Source: Rummeliibacillus pycnus_A (GTDB taxonomy: Bacteria; Bacillota; Bacilli; Bacillales_A; Planococcaceae). Taken from it: a DNA stretch of 64,000 nt. Positions 1 through 8,757 of this stretch are shown here, piece by piece; within the stretch, counting starts at the first letter, position 1, and every line of letters begins with the position of its first letter. The stretch is from positions 1-64,000 of the forward strand of contig NZ_CP132291.1 in assembly GCF_044359855.1 (NCBI RefSeq), in the 5' to 3' direction. Both the position numbers and the translations under genes were made by a program. The notes beneath the pieces are model-generated. The model was not told where the DNA came from and made no database searches. It saw only the letters and a list, made by a program, of their open reading frames with translations.

Positions 1-165
1 ATGGGAAAAATCCTCTCAATATTTACTATATTATTCATCATCATTATATGTATTTCTACTTATAAAGATGGTCAATCTGGTTATGCACTTTATTATGGTA
101 TTGGCTTTTCTATCATGCTGGTAGTTAGAATATTAATGCGATTTTCTAAACATAAAAAAGCTTAA
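1..165 (+). CDS. Small membrane protein, possibly cut by window edge
   Basis: A 54-residue frame opens with ATG on the first base of the window, so the true start may lie upstream. Two hydrophobic stretches (about residues 3-17 and 28-44) flank a short polar loop, and the end is basic (KHKK). This fits a two-helix inner-membrane protein. I recognise no family and assign no function. Confidence 0.5.
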   Translation: MGKILSIFTILFIIIICISTYKDGQSGYALYYGIGFSIMLVVRILMRFSKHKKA

Positions 166-192
166 ACTTAACGGAAAGAAGCTGAAATAAAC

Positions 193-504
193 TTGAATAT
201 AAAACTTATTATTACTCGATTGCTATTCAACATACAATTAAATTGCGGTAAGTTAAGATTATTGGGTTACGCAATATTCCTCGATGCATTGTTAGGTATT
301 GGAGATGTCACTATATTCATCATAGCATTACCAGAGTATTTTCTAGCGGCCCTATTAATAAGCCTTTTAATTGTATCAATTAAGAAAGGGTCGCCTCATA
401 TATATAAATTTGTTTTGAAAAGACGAATATTGTTAATGCCGACATTAGTCATGTTTTCATGCACCATTTTTATAAATTGCTTTATTTGGATAAATCCATA
501 TTAA
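193..504 (+). CDS. Small hypothetical membrane protein (103 aa)
   Basis: The frame starts with TTG after a weak GGAAAG site and lies 27 bp behind the preceding membrane gene, so the two may be co-transcribed. Three hydrophobic segments are visible (roughly residues 24-46, 49-62 and 79-97), separated by basic loops. No motif is recognised. The non-ATG start and poor ribosome site leave some doubt that it is translated. Confidence 0.4.
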   Translation: MNIKLIITRLLFNIQLNCGKLRLLGYAIFLDALLGIGDVTIFIIALPEYFLAALLISLLIVSIKKGSPHIYKFVLKRRILLMPTLVMFSCTIFINCFIWINPY

Positions 505-707
505 ATAACTTCTTTAAAATGGTTATTATTTACAATTCAGAAGAAACAAAGCAAAGTCTATGCCTTTGCTGTAGCTTTTGAATTAAGATTGATAATTTAT
601 TAAAAAGTCTGTTCGTTCATATCAAAGTTTGATAAAAAATTCTGATGTGTTAATGCAGAATTTTTTCTTGTTCAGCAATCGGGCCATTTAATTGAATAAG
701 ATTACAC

Positions 708-747
708 AAAAAGTCGATTTCCCAACTTAAAGGAAATCGACTTTTTT
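708..747 (+). terminator. Intrinsic terminator
   Basis: Near-perfect 15-bp inverted repeat (arms around AAGTCGATTTCC and GGAAATCGACTT) with a 9-base loop and a terminal T-run. It separates the membrane-protein pair from the PadR gene. Confidence 0.8.
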
Positions 748-812
748 AGATTGAATTTTTGCCTAATTATAAAAGTTTTACTTTCAGTTCCTTCGATGAA
801 TTTAAAATGTTG

Positions 813-874
813 TTGACTATTCAGTTGAACTGTATTAAGTTATTATTAAGTTGAACTATATAGTCGAACTGAAT
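813..874 (+). promoter_or_regulatory. Promoter/operator region of the PadR gene
   Basis: A TTGACT -35-like hexamer is followed by an inverted repeat, ATTCAGTTGAACT at 819-831 and AGTCGAACTGAAT at 862-874 (one mismatch between arms), with an extra AGTTGAACTATA half-site between them. This dyad just upstream of the start codon is where an autorepressing PadR protein would bind. The repeats are seen; PadR binding is inferred. Confidence 0.6.
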
Positions 875-887
875 AGAGGATGAGAGT

Positions 888-1205
888 ATGAAACATAAAT
901 TATTGCCGTTGTCTGAAACCATGCATTATATTTTATTAGCTTTGCGTGAGCCACTCCATGGCTATGCCGTAATGCAGAAGATAGAAAAGATAAGTAACGG
1001 TTCTGTTATTTTAGCAGCTGGTACATTATACGGTGCGATTGAAAACTTAAATAAGCATGGTTGGATTGAACCTGTTGGAGAGTCAGGTCGGAGAAAAGTT
1101 TATATGATAACTGCAGAAGGAAGCGCCATTTTGAAAATGGAACAAGAAAGGCTATCGCATATTTTATCCCTGTACGAAGGAGGTGAATCGAATGAAGAAA
1201 TTTAA
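888..1205 (+). CDS. PadR family transcriptional regulator
   Basis: 105-residue winged-helix protein of the short PadR class. The typical PadR features are present: an N-terminal LLALREPLHGYAV segment, the AGTLYGAIENL recognition-helix region and a basic wing (GRRKVYMIT). It probably represses its own operon through the dyad immediately upstream. The end overlaps the next gene by 14 bases, so the two are translationally coupled. PadR regulators paired with DUF2812 membrane proteins are a recurring arrangement in Firmicutes. The inducing signal is unknown. Confidence 0.9.
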   Translation: MKHKLLPLSETMHYILLALREPLHGYAVMQKIEKISNGSVILAAGTLYGAIENLNKHGWIEPVGESGRRKVYMITAEGSAILKMEQERLSHILSLYEGGESNEEI

Positions 1206-1761
1206 GATGTTTTTTGATATTGAAAGAGAAGAGCAATGGCTGAACGAGCAATTACAAAAAGGCTATCGCTGTACAAATATTAGTGGATTAGGAATATACA
1301 CTTTCAAAAAAACTGACAAAAGATATGTTATGCGACTTGATTATCAAGATTATTTACCAAAGAAAAAGTTCGAGGAATACAAGGGTATATATGAAGATTT
1401 TGGTTGGATTTATATAAAGGGGTACTGGTTGGGTGGAATACGGTATTGGCAAAAAGAAGATGATGATCAAAATGAAATTTTCTCGGACCGCCAATCAAAG
1501 GGTAATTATTATAAAAGATTAATGGGTTATTCATCTGGTTTAGGTATACTGTTATTGGCTTTTTCTTATATGCTTTACAAGGATTCGGGTTTATATTTAG
1601 CTGAAGGTCTTTGGAGTATGAAAGGTGCATTATTTTGGAAAGCATTTTTATTTGAAACTCCATTTGCCCTTTTGAGGTCGCTTCCCGCCCTTATGGTTGT
1701 TTTCTTTGGTAGCAGTTTCTATAAAGCTTATCGAAAGTATTCAATGTTAAAAGAAAAATAA
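1192..1761 (+). CDS. DUF2812 domain membrane protein
   Basis: 189 residues from the ATG that sits seven bases behind a perfect AAGGAGGT site; a GTG nine bases upstream lies inside that site and is less likely. The N-terminal half (FFDIEREEQWLNEQLQKGY onward) is the soluble DUF2812 domain with its aromatic-rich core (W-I-Y, YWLGG, RYW). Two hydrophobic segments follow near residues 107-124 and 150-172. It is coupled to the PadR gene and is presumably that regulator's target. Function is unknown; a role in envelope stress is a guess from similar PadR pairs. Confidence 0.8.
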   Translation: MKKFKMFFDIEREEQWLNEQLQKGYRCTNISGLGIYTFKKTDKRYVMRLDYQDYLPKKKFEEYKGIYEDFGWIYIKGYWLGGIRYWQKEDDDQNEIFSDRQSKGNYYKRLMGYSSGLGILLLAFSYMLYKDSGLYLAEGLWSMKGALFWKAFLFETPFALLRSLPALMVVFFGSSFYKAYRKYSMLKEK

Positions 1762-1830
1762 TATGTTAGGGAGTTAAGTATGAACTTTTTTAATCCAAAA
1801 AAGTAATTGAGGATAATTTATCTACCACAA

Positions 1831-1875
1831 TCGTGCGCTATCCTTGAAAAAGGATAAGCGCTCAAATTAGTTAAA
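1831..1875 (+). repeat. Hairpin repeat, family A (copy)
   Basis: GCGC-TATCCTT-gaaa-AAGGATA-a-GCGC hairpin followed by TCAAATTAG. It is one of about seven related hairpins within the first 13.5 kb, each placed behind a gene (others near 665, 3230, 5530, 7962, 9335 and the IS-split copy at 11955/13426). Confidence 0.6.
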
Positions 1876-1902
1876 TGGTAGTTTAGATGGAGAACATAAT
1901 TT

Positions 1903-1935
1903 AAAACCCATTCTAAACAGAATGGGTTTTGTCTT
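1903..1935 (+). terminator. Intrinsic terminator
   Basis: Stem AAAACCCATTCT / AGAATGGGTTTT with a short AAAC loop, then GTCTTT. It would end the PadR-DUF2812 transcript. Confidence 0.75.
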
Positions 1936-2039
1936 TCACACTAATAGTCGCTGTATTAGTTTCAGTAAGTCTGCTTAATCCTTTTGTAACCAATGGCATA
2001 AAGTAAGCTTAAAGAGCGCCTTATTCAGCGTCTTTTAAC

Positions 2040-2324
2040 TTACTTTCGATTTTCAATTAGGCCAACTTGAAACGGGTGCAATTCTGTAATTGCGATTCCT
2101 GCTTTTACTAGTGGGTCATTTTCATACATTTCTTGAGCGGCTTCTGGCGACGCAGCTCTGAAAACATAGATACCAAATGGTCCGTGACCAGCAAATACAA
2201 CCTTACCTTCAGAAAACATTTGGTGTACATGTTCAACATGCTTTCCCATGATTGCTTGTTCATCAGACGTCATTGTTGCCGCAAAATTTTCACGCTTCGA
2301 TTTGGCAATTACAAGAAATTCCAT
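2040..2324 (-). CDS. YciI family protein
   Basis: 94-residue YciI-like alpha-beta barrel protein of the dimeric ferredoxin-like fold. The family features are visible: an N-terminal MEFLVIAKSK strand, a mid-protein HVEHVHQMFSEGKV helix, AGHGPFGIYVF, and the ENDPLVKAGIA segment carrying the conserved Asp-Pro. An AGGAGAG ribosome site precedes the start. Members are small enzymes or binding proteins of mostly unknown substrate. It stands alone on the minus strand. Confidence 0.85.
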   Translation of the reverse strand: MEFLVIAKSKRENFAATMTSDEQAIMGKHVEHVHQMFSEGKVVFAGHGPFGIYVFRAASPEAAQEMYENDPLVKAGIAITELHPFQVGLIENRK

Positions 2325-2594
2325 AATTCACTCTCCTATATATTGATTTTTTTCCTTCTATTTTAACCACAATCATCTAGAAACTCAAAGGTGCACCATT
2401 TGATAAGCAAACGTGAGCCCTGGAATCAACATTTTCATAGTTTCAATAGGGTAGAAAATTTTTTTGAAATGTATCCAAAATGACACACACTTTTAAAATA
2501 AGGGCCATACTCTTGAATAACTAATTGTGTAAATAATGATAAAATAAAAAATCGGAGAGAAACACAATTTAAATAATTCAAGGGAGGAAGAATT

Positions 2595-3164
2595 GTGTCT
2601 AATAGGGTAAAATCGAGAAAAATTATTTTAGATTTAGCAGTTACTTTAGATGGTTTTATTGAAGGGAAAAATGGAGAAGTTGATTGGTGCATCATGGACT
2701 CTGAGATGGGATTTATTAATTTCTTAAATCAAATTGATACTATTTTCTATGGAAGAAAAAGCTACGATTTATGGGGAGAATTTACTCCAGAAATAGAAGA
2801 TCCTAATACTGATAAAGAAATGTGGGAATTAATTCATAGTAAAGAAAAAGTTATATTCTCTAAAACGCAAAAAGGGTCTAATTATAAAACAATTTACATT
2901 AATGATAACATTCTTGAAGAAGTAAATAGATTGAAGAATAAGCCTGGTAAAGACATCTGGCTTTATGGTGGATCAAGTCTAATTACAACTTTTATCAATT
3001 TAGGGCTTGTTGATGAATTTAGATTATCTGTTCATCCTGTTATTTTGGGAGAAGGAAAACCGCTGTTTACTGATATAAAACAAAGGTTAAATTTAAACAT
3101 GGTTGATACAAGAACATTCTCATCTGGTGTTGTGCAACTAATCTATCATTTGAATACGAATTAA
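2595..3164 (+). CDS. Dihydrofolate reductase family protein (RibD C-terminal type)
   Basis: 189-residue protein of the YyaP/YwjB class, related to the RibD reductase domain. Seen: the DLAVTLDGFIEGKNGEVDW opening, FYGRKSYDLWGEF, and the NADPH-site glycine motif DIWLYGGSSLI, followed by LVDEFRLSVHPVILGEGKPLF. These match the family closely. The GTG start lies behind GGGAGGAAG. It is likely an NADPH-dependent reductase of unknown substrate, since stand-alone members of this family rarely function as true DHFR. Confidence 0.85.
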   Translation: MSNRVKSRKIILDLAVTLDGFIEGKNGEVDWCIMDSEMGFINFLNQIDTIFYGRKSYDLWGEFTPEIEDPNTDKEMWELIHSKEKVIFSKTQKGSNYKTIYINDNILEEVNRLKNKPGKDIWLYGGSSLITTFINLGLVDEFRLSVHPVILGEGKPLFTDIKQRLNLNMVDTRTFSSGVVQLIYHLNTN

Positions 3165-3229
3165 TAAAATTGCACATTTTAAAATGAAATGCAATAAATA
3201 TCATTCGAAGATACTTATTGTCATTTCTT

Positions 3230-3290
3230 CAGCAATCGGGCGCATTTCCAGAGGAAGGATTTGCGTCTTTTTCATTAAAGGGACAGATGT
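3230..3290 (+). repeat. Hairpin repeat, family A (copy)
   Basis: AGCAATCGGGCGCATTTCC, then GAGGAAGGATTTGCGTC and a T-run. The arms pair imperfectly to give a terminator-like hairpin behind the DHFR-like gene. It shares the CAATCGGGCGC opening with the copy near 9335. Confidence 0.6.
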
Positions 3291-3376
3291 GGAAGAGCAC
3301 ATTTAAAGAAAATTGATATTTATGAAGTGATAGTAAAGGGGTTCACTATAATTACGGTTCAGATTAATGGGAAATC

Positions 3377-3419
3377 TTGACATAATTTTAATTTGGTTTA
3401 TAATTGAGTAAACACTCAA
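3377..3419 (+). promoter_or_regulatory. TetR promoter with palindromic operator
   Basis: -35 TTGACA (3377-3382), 16-bp spacer, -10 TATAAT (3399-3404), followed at once by TTGAGTAAACACTCAA (3404-3419). The TGAGT...ACTCA dyad recurs as TGAGTATTTACTCA at 4052-4065, on the far side of the TetR gene. Both fit an operator for the encoded TetR protein. Confidence 0.75.
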
Positions 3420-3446
3420 ACTTTCAGACAATTAGAGGTGGATTTA

Positions 3447-4025
3447 TTGATATCAAAAAAGGATAAGATCGTACAAACTGCATTGAAGCTTTTTACAGAA
3501 CAGGGGTTTAAAGCAACAACAACAAAAGAAATTGCATTAAAAAGTGATGTAGCAGAAAGTCTTATTTTCTATTATTTTAAAGATAAAACTGAACTACTTA
3601 ATCATTTACTCCGTGAGTTTTCATTTATTGGGTCAATGAGCAAGGAGATGAAGGAATTATTGGAAATGGAGCCCATTCCGGCTTTAATTCAATTGGGACA
3701 TCTATATTCCGATTTTTTATATCTTAATAAAAGTTTCTTGTCATTTATTTGGTCCCCTGAAATGATGCAGAACAAAGATGTAAATGAAAAGGTTATTGAC
3801 CTTATTCATTCAATGTCTCAAGAAATAAACATTCATCTGACAAGGGCTGTTTCTGTTCCTATTGAAGAAGAGACAATCGAATTGGCTGCGTCGATGTTTC
3901 TTTCAACCTTATTAACACATTATTTGGTTGGAGAAAGAGCATCAGATGAATTTCCTCTTGAAAATGATACCTATATTAAGAATATAGTAACTCTAATATT
4001 AAAAGGACTTGATATTTCTAATTAA
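3447..4025 (+). CDS. TetR/AcrR family transcriptional regulator
   Basis: 192 residues from TTG, with GAGGTGG placed correctly in front of it; GTG at 3438 is the alternative start but lacks a ribosome site. The N-terminal TetR helix-turn-helix is clear: IVQTALKLFTEQGFKATTTK, then EIALKSDVAESLIFYYFKDKTELL. The C-terminal ligand domain is not diagnostic. The palindromes at its own promoter and just downstream suggest that it represses itself and the following short-chain dehydrogenase, which is now broken. Confidence 0.88.
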   Translation: MISKKDKIVQTALKLFTEQGFKATTTKEIALKSDVAESLIFYYFKDKTELLNHLLREFSFIGSMSKEMKELLEMEPIPALIQLGHLYSDFLYLNKSFLSFIWSPEMMQNKDVNEKVIDLIHSMSQEINIHLTRAVSVPIEEETIELAASMFLSTLLTHYLVGERASDEFPLENDTYIKNIVTLILKGLDISN

Positions 4026-4051
4026 ATATACTTTATTTTTTTGACCAATAT

Positions 4052-4065
4052 TGAGTATTTACTCA
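4052..4065 (+). promoter_or_regulatory. Second TetR-type operator palindrome
   Basis: TGAGTATTTACTCA is a perfect 14-bp palindrome matching the dyad in front of the TetR gene. It abuts the truncated dehydrogenase reading frame directly, leaving no room for a start codon or the enzyme's N-terminus. Confidence 0.65.
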
Positions 4066-4784
4066 GGAATTTGCTCGCTTATTAGCAGAGAAGGGGGTTC
4101 ATTTAGTAATAATTGCACGAGATGAGAGGACTCTTTTACAAACCAAAGAAATGATCAGGAATCAATATCATGTTCAAGTCAAAACAATAGCGACGGATTT
4201 ATCAACTCCAGATTCTTTCCAAAATTGAAAAAGTGACTCGGCCATTAGAGATAGAGTTATTGATCAACAATGCCGGTTATAGCATTACTGGGGAATTTTA
4301 TTGTGAAGATTGGGAGAACCAAAGTAAACTGCTTGAAACCATTTTAAAAACTCCAATAGCACTTACATATTTTTTTGTTAATGAGATGGTTAAACGTGGT
4401 CAGGGTGGGGTCATTTTAGTTTCTTCTGCAGTTGCTTATACCTCTGTGCCATTATGGAGCGTTTACTCAGGTAAAGCAGCACTGTTGAACTTTGGGGAAT
4501 CTATATCGCAAGATTTAAAAAAGTACAATGTTGATGTTTTAACCGTATGTCCTGGAGCAATGAACACTAAATTTCAGGAACGTTCAGGAATTAGTACCCC
4601 CGGCCTTATGGAACCTGAAAAAGTCGCTATGTTGGCTCTTAATTCTCTTGGAATTAAGACTACCTTATTACCAGGAATGACGAATAGTATTATCTTTCAA
4701 GGGTTAGGACGATTTTTACCAAAGAGTATAAGGTTACCGCTATTTGAAAGTCTTATGAAGAAATTCCAAAAGCAAAGTAAGTAG
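4066..4784 (+). pseudogene. Short-chain dehydrogenase/reductase, truncated and frameshifted
   Basis: An SDR of the DltE/YqjQ-like type can be followed from EFARLLAEKGVHLVIIARDE through ATDLSTPDSF. A frame change near 4220-4230 puts TGA in the original frame, and the protein then resumes with ELLINNAGYSITGEF. The Ser-Tyr-Lys active site is intact downstream (VSSAVAY..., WSVYSGKAALLNF). The N-terminal TGxxxGIG nucleotide motif is missing altogether, because the coding sequence is fused to the operator upstream. Two lesions make it a pseudogene. The downstream half (GTG at 4233, 183 codons) could still be translated but could not bind NAD(P). Confidence 0.8.
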
Positions 4785-4900
4785 TTTACGGTTAAAAATA
4801 GATTCGTTAGTTTCAACGTTTTTTTTCTTATGAGTTACTGGTTTTCAAGTGGTAATTCAGAATTATTAGCTAGAAAAAAAGTGGGAAGAAGTGTTGTTAA

Positions 4901-5440
4901 ATGAACAATATGCAAGTTATTATATGGCTTTTCCCAATCCTTTTTATGTTCCATGATTTTGAAGAAATTATTTTTATGAGAGCATGGATGAATAAAAATA
5001 GAGATTATATATGTGAAAGGTTTCCTACATTATCCAAAAAATTACTACCTCATTTTGAGCATATGACAACATCTGCTTTCGCTTTGGGGGTAGCTGAAGA
5101 ATTCATTTTAATTAGCATCATCACTGTTATTTCTTATATGACAAATTGGTATGACTTATGGATAGGCTCATTTATTGCGTTTACTTTACATTTATTAATA
5201 CATTGTTTTCAAGTATTGATAGTAAGGAGATATATTCCTGTTATTGTAACAAGCATTATTTGTTTGCCCATTTGTATTTATATCATTAAGCAAATAATAC
5301 AGATATCTTCGTTATATACCATTATTTTGTATTCTATTTTGTGCTTTATTATTATGGTTATCAATATAGGTGTCATTCATAAGATAATGGCTATATTTAG
5401 CCGATGGATAGTCCGATATGAACATAAACAGAAGTTCTGA
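4901..5440 (+). CDS. HXXEE domain membrane protein
   Basis: 179-residue integral membrane protein. The N-terminal FPILFMFHDFEEIIFMRAW segment carries the family's HxxEE signature (HDFEE). A second conserved stretch, EHMTTSAFALGVAEEFI, follows, with about five hydrophobic helices in total. The family is of unknown function; clustered His and Glu in a membrane setting suggest a metal site, but that is inference. The gene is isolated, with a moderate GGGAAGA ribosome site. Confidence 0.75.
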   Translation: MNNMQVIIWLFPILFMFHDFEEIIFMRAWMNKNRDYICERFPTLSKKLLPHFEHMTTSAFALGVAEEFILISIITVISYMTNWYDLWIGSFIAFTLHLLIHCFQVLIVRRYIPVIVTSIICLPICIYIIKQIIQISSLYTIILYSILCFIIMVINIGVIHKIMAIFSRWIVRYEHKQKF

Positions 5441-5528
5441 TAACGAACAATTTGTCACAAATATAATTACCTAATTTAATAAATAACCAGTACATAAAGG
5501 ACTAAGGCTATATTAAAGCTATTTCATC

Positions 5529-5580
5529 AAAAGGCGCTATTCTTGAATAATGATAAGCACTTATTTTCATTAAAAGGCCA
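5529..5580 (+). repeat. Hairpin repeat, family A (copy)
   Basis: AAAGGCGCTATTCTTGAATAATGATAAGCAC followed by TTATTTTCATTAAAAGG. It matches the copies at 1831 and 7962, including the trailing TTTTCATT. It occupies the gap between the HXXEE gene and the peptidase gene; nothing else is recognised in that gap. Confidence 0.55.
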
Positions 5581-5765
5581 GTTAGTGGAAGAAGGAATTT
5601 TTGGCTTTTGTATAGAAATATTGTACGAAACATTTTCAATATCTTGTAATAGGTATGTAAATGAATATAAGGGGAACAAGTTTATTATGATCAGATGAAT
5701 TTTTAGAATATTTGAACAAGATGAATAAATTCATAATTTAAGAAAAGTTACGAGGGGGTTTATTA

Positions 5766-7739
5766 ATGGAAATGAATGAAAAAACATATCTAAGTATAGA
5801 AGAGATTATTTCATTACCAACCTTATCAGGTACAAATATAAGTGATAATGGCAAAAACGTAGCATTTGTCAAGAAGACAGCTAACTGGAAAGACAATAAA
5901 TATAGGAATCATGTATGGATATATGAAAAAGATAAGGGGCAGTGTTACCCATTAACAACTAGGGATATAGATAGTACATACCCATTATGGTCTCCAGATT
6001 CTAGAGATATCGCATACCTTAGCCCAGTTGGTGACGGGGATAATAAGAAAAATCAGATCTTTGTTAAGTCAATAGATGGTTATAGTGGGGTTCAAATTAC
6101 TGATGAGAAAGAAGGGGTCAGTAAATTCAAATGGGATCCTACTGGCAAGGGTTTTTATTATGTTGCACAGTCAAAAGAATCTGAGACGATAAAGAAACGT
6201 AAGGAACTATATGGAGATTTCCATCATATAGGTAAGGAATACCAGAATAATTGTTTATATTACATTGAAATAGAAAAAGTCATACAAAATGATAAATATG
6301 AACACGAAAATAGCGTTGTTTATCAACTAACTGATGGTAAGGATTTCCATGTCCGTGAATTTGATATTTCAAATTGTGGGAAAAAGGTTGTATTAATGGC
6401 TACACCAAGCTCAAATATGGGAGATTATATTAATGGAGATCTATACATACTAGATATAAAAGCTGGAAATCTACAAAAGGTGAATATAGATAAGTTGTTG
6501 GGAGGGAGCGTTTGCTTTTCTCCTGAAGGCAGCAAAATATGTTACTCAGCAAGCATAAGGGAGAAGGATTACTATAAGACCCATATACAAGACAGTACGC
6601 TAGAGATATATGATATTAATAATGGGGAGCTAATTCAACCTTTAACAGATTTTGATAGTACGGTTATTCCATTACGGTGGACAGCTAAAGGAATACTAAT
6701 CAGATGGCAGAATAAAACTAATTATCTTATTGGGTTGTTATCTGAGAATGGCACTGTGGAAATGATAAGCGAAAAAGTAAATAGCTTTATAATGGATGCT
6801 TCTATAACAAGGGATGGAAATCATATATCTTCTATTAAGGCTATTACAAATGAAACCTTTGAAATCTATTTAGACGATAAAAAAATAACGAATGAAAATA
6901 GCTTTTTCAAAAGAAAGCTTAAATGTAACAGGGAAATAATCTCATGGCAAAGTAGTGATGGTCTTGAAATAGAGGGAGTTTTATCAACCCCAGTAGAATT
7001 TGACGCAAATAAAAAATATCCCTTATTAGTGGTAATCCATGGTGGTCCGGCTTGGGCATCCTTTCCAATATTTTCAGACTGTTTTAATGAGAAATATCCT
7101 ATTGAACAGTTTATAGAAAAAGGCTTTATAGTTTTAGAACCAAACTACAGGGGAAGTTCGGGTTATGGTAATGAATTCTTAACAGCAAACTATAGAAAAC
7201 TTGGAATTGCTGATTACGATGATATTATATCTGGAGTTGATAAACTAGTTGACATAGGGATTGCAGATAACGATAGAGTAGGGGTTATGGGATGGAGTAA
7301 CGGTGGATATATATCAGCTTTCTGTTCTACATTTAGTAGTAGATTTAAAGCTATTTCAGTTGGCGGTGGAATTACTAATTGGAGTACCCATTATGTAAAT
7401 ACAGATATACCTTACTTTATTAGGATGTATTTAGGAAATAATCCATGGAATGATCCAGAGATATATACTAAAACATCACCAATGACATATATTAAATCAG
7501 CATGTACTCCTACTCTAATCCAACATGGCGAAAAGGATGCAAGAATCCCAACTCCAAATGCATATGAGCTATATCAAGGATTAAGGGATATGGAAGTTGA
7601 TACAGAATTAATCATATTTAAAGGAATGGCATATAGTTCTGACCAGCCAGGAATTAATGTGGCTATTATGAAGCAGAATTTGATGTGGTTTTCACACTAT
7701 ATTCTTGGAGAAAGTATGAAAGATTTTAGGGTTTTATGA
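5766..7739 (+). CDS. S9 family peptidase (acylaminoacyl-peptidase/YuxL-like)
   Basis: 657 residues. An N-terminal WD40-like beta-propeller (about residues 20-390, with repeated SPDS/SPEG turns) precedes an alpha/beta-hydrolase domain. VVIHGGP marks the oxyanion region, the nucleophile Ser511 lies in GWSNGGY, and the acid Asp591 lies in EKDARIP. The His of the triad is expected in the segment reading KGMAYSSDQPG, where the family usually has MxH; here it is Tyr623. The length is normal and GAGGGGG precedes the ATG. Such cytosolic enzymes release acylated or short-peptide N-termini. Activity is doubtful if the Tyr substitution is real. Confidence 0.88.
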   Translation: MEMNEKTYLSIEEIISLPTLSGTNISDNGKNVAFVKKTANWKDNKYRNHVWIYEKDKGQCYPLTTRDIDSTYPLWSPDSRDIAYLSPVGDGDNKKNQIFVKSIDGYSGVQITDEKEGVSKFKWDPTGKGFYYVAQSKESETIKKRKELYGDFHHIGKEYQNNCLYYIEIEKVIQNDKYEHENSVVYQLTDGKDFHVREFDISNCGKKVVLMATPSSNMGDYINGDLYILDIKAGNLQKVNIDKLLGGSVCFSPEGSKICYSASIREKDYYKTHIQDSTLEIYDINNGELIQPLTDFDSTVIPLRWTAKGILIRWQNKTNYLIGLLSENGTVEMISEKVNSFIMDASITRDGNHISSIKAITNETFEIYLDDKKITNENSFFKRKLKCNREIISWQSSDGLEIEGVLSTPVEFDANKKYPLLVVIHGGPAWASFPIFSDCFNEKYPIEQFIEKGFIVLEPNYRGSSGYGNEFLTANYRKLGIADYDDIISGVDKLVDIGIADNDRVGVMGWSNGGYISAFCSTFSSRFKAISVGGGITNWSTHYVNTDIPYFIRMYLGNNPWNDPEIYTKTSPMTYIKSACTPTLIQHGEKDARIPTPNAYELYQGLRDMEVDTELIIFKGMAYSSDQPGINVAIMKQNLMWFSHYILGESMKDFRVL

Positions 7740-8201
7740 TTAATAAATGGATATCCTCACGGAACACATAAGGATGAAACAGTCTTCATAAGGAAGCTTT
7801 TTTCTTATTTAGCCTGTCAATGTAGCTCTATGATCTACTGTAAATACTCTAGCAACTACTGGATAGTCAACACTAACCTAGACAATTTTTTTTAGGTGCT
7901 CAAGTTTATAATCGACCGGGTTTACATAAAATTTTATGATAGAGGAAATATTTAGTTATTTCATAAAAGGGCGTTATCTTTGAATAAGGATAAGCGCTCA
8001 TTTTTTATTTAAGCGCCATCTAGTTGAACAAGTGTTTCATTGAAAAGAGTTCTTTTCTAAGACTTTGGAGCAGGGCATGATAGCCTTTGGGATAGAGCCA
8101 ACTGAATTGGGAACTAACAGTTTACATCATTCTTTTTAACAATAATTTGAGCAATCGTTTTTTAAACTATGTCAACCTTACTCAGTATTGATTGTCGACA
8201 T
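7740..8201. other. 462-bp non-coding gap
   Basis: It separates the peptidase gene from the convergent Lrp gene. The only structure I see is the family A hairpin near 7962, plus a weak CTTC/GAAG hairpin followed by T6 near 7780-7803 that could end the peptidase transcript. Confidence 0.4.
7962..8019 (+). repeat. Hairpin repeat, family A (copy)
   Basis: AAAAGGGCGTTATCTTTGAATAAGGATAAGCGC followed by TCATTTTTTATTTAAGCGCC, written here in two parts. It is nearly identical in layout to the reconstructed copy that the IS element interrupts at 11955/13426. Confidence 0.6.
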
Positions 8202-8636
8202 CTAGATTATGTAAGTTGGCTCTTTGATTACTTGAATAGAAAGATTTAATCTATAGTTTCCGAATGTAAGAACTTTATTAAGAAAATCATTTAATTGTTC
8301 TTGAGATTCGACCTTGACCTTTAAAAGGTAACATCCTTCTCCAGATATTCTATGGGCTTCCGATACTTCTTTTCTTTCATTGATAAAACTAGCAAAAGAG
8401 CTGTGGTTTGTTGTTTTCATAAAAACAGTCACAAAAGCTGTATAAGAAAGACCTAATTTTATTTCATCTAGAATAATGGAATAGGCTTTAATAACTCCAG
8501 CATCCTCTAGTTTTTTAATTCTATTTCCTACAGCTTGTCCTGTCATATGAATAAGTTTCCCAATTTCTTTACATTGAATGCGTGAATTCTCAGTTAGTAA
8601 CCGAATTATTTGAAAATCAATATCATCAAGTAGCAT
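8202..8636 (-). CDS. Lrp/AsnC family transcriptional regulator
   Basis: 144 residues, normal for the family. The N-terminal helix-turn-helix (DDIDFQIIRLLTENSRIQ, then EIGKLIHMTGQAVGNRIKKL) is followed by the RAM effector domain (YTAFVTVFMK..., RISGEGCYLLKVKV). It is transcribed divergently from the cysteine hydrolase gene across about 120 bp. Lrp-type regulators often control the adjacent divergent gene in response to an amino acid or related metabolite. Confidence 0.9.
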   Translation of the reverse strand: MLLDDIDFQIIRLLTENSRIQCKEIGKLIHMTGQAVGNRIKKLEDAGVIKAYSIILDEIKLGLSYTAFVTVFMKTTNHSSFASFINERKEVSEAHRISGEGCYLLKVKVESQEQLNDFLNKVLTFGNYRLNLSIQVIKEPTYII

Positions 8637-8724
8637 ATATTATTCCTTTCATCATGAAATTATTTTGAGTAGAAGAGTTTCACCAGAGTATAGATAGAAA
8701 CCAGAATATTATTTATGATTTGAT

Positions 8725-8750
8725 TATAATCTATTTCATGAGCAAGGAGG
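8725..8750 (+). promoter_or_regulatory. -10 box and ribosome site of the cysteine hydrolase gene
   Basis: TATAAT at 8725-8730 and AAGGAGG at 8744-8750 lead to GTG at 8758. No good -35 hexamer is seen, consistent with an activated promoter in the Lrp-divergent region. Confidence 0.5.
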
Positions 8751-8757
8751 AACTATA

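Noticed and set aside
1780..1806. Eight-codon frame MNFFNPKK behind GGGAG after the DUF2812 gene
   Set aside because: Too short to support as a gene; probably the start of a deleted third gene of the PadR operon, or chance.
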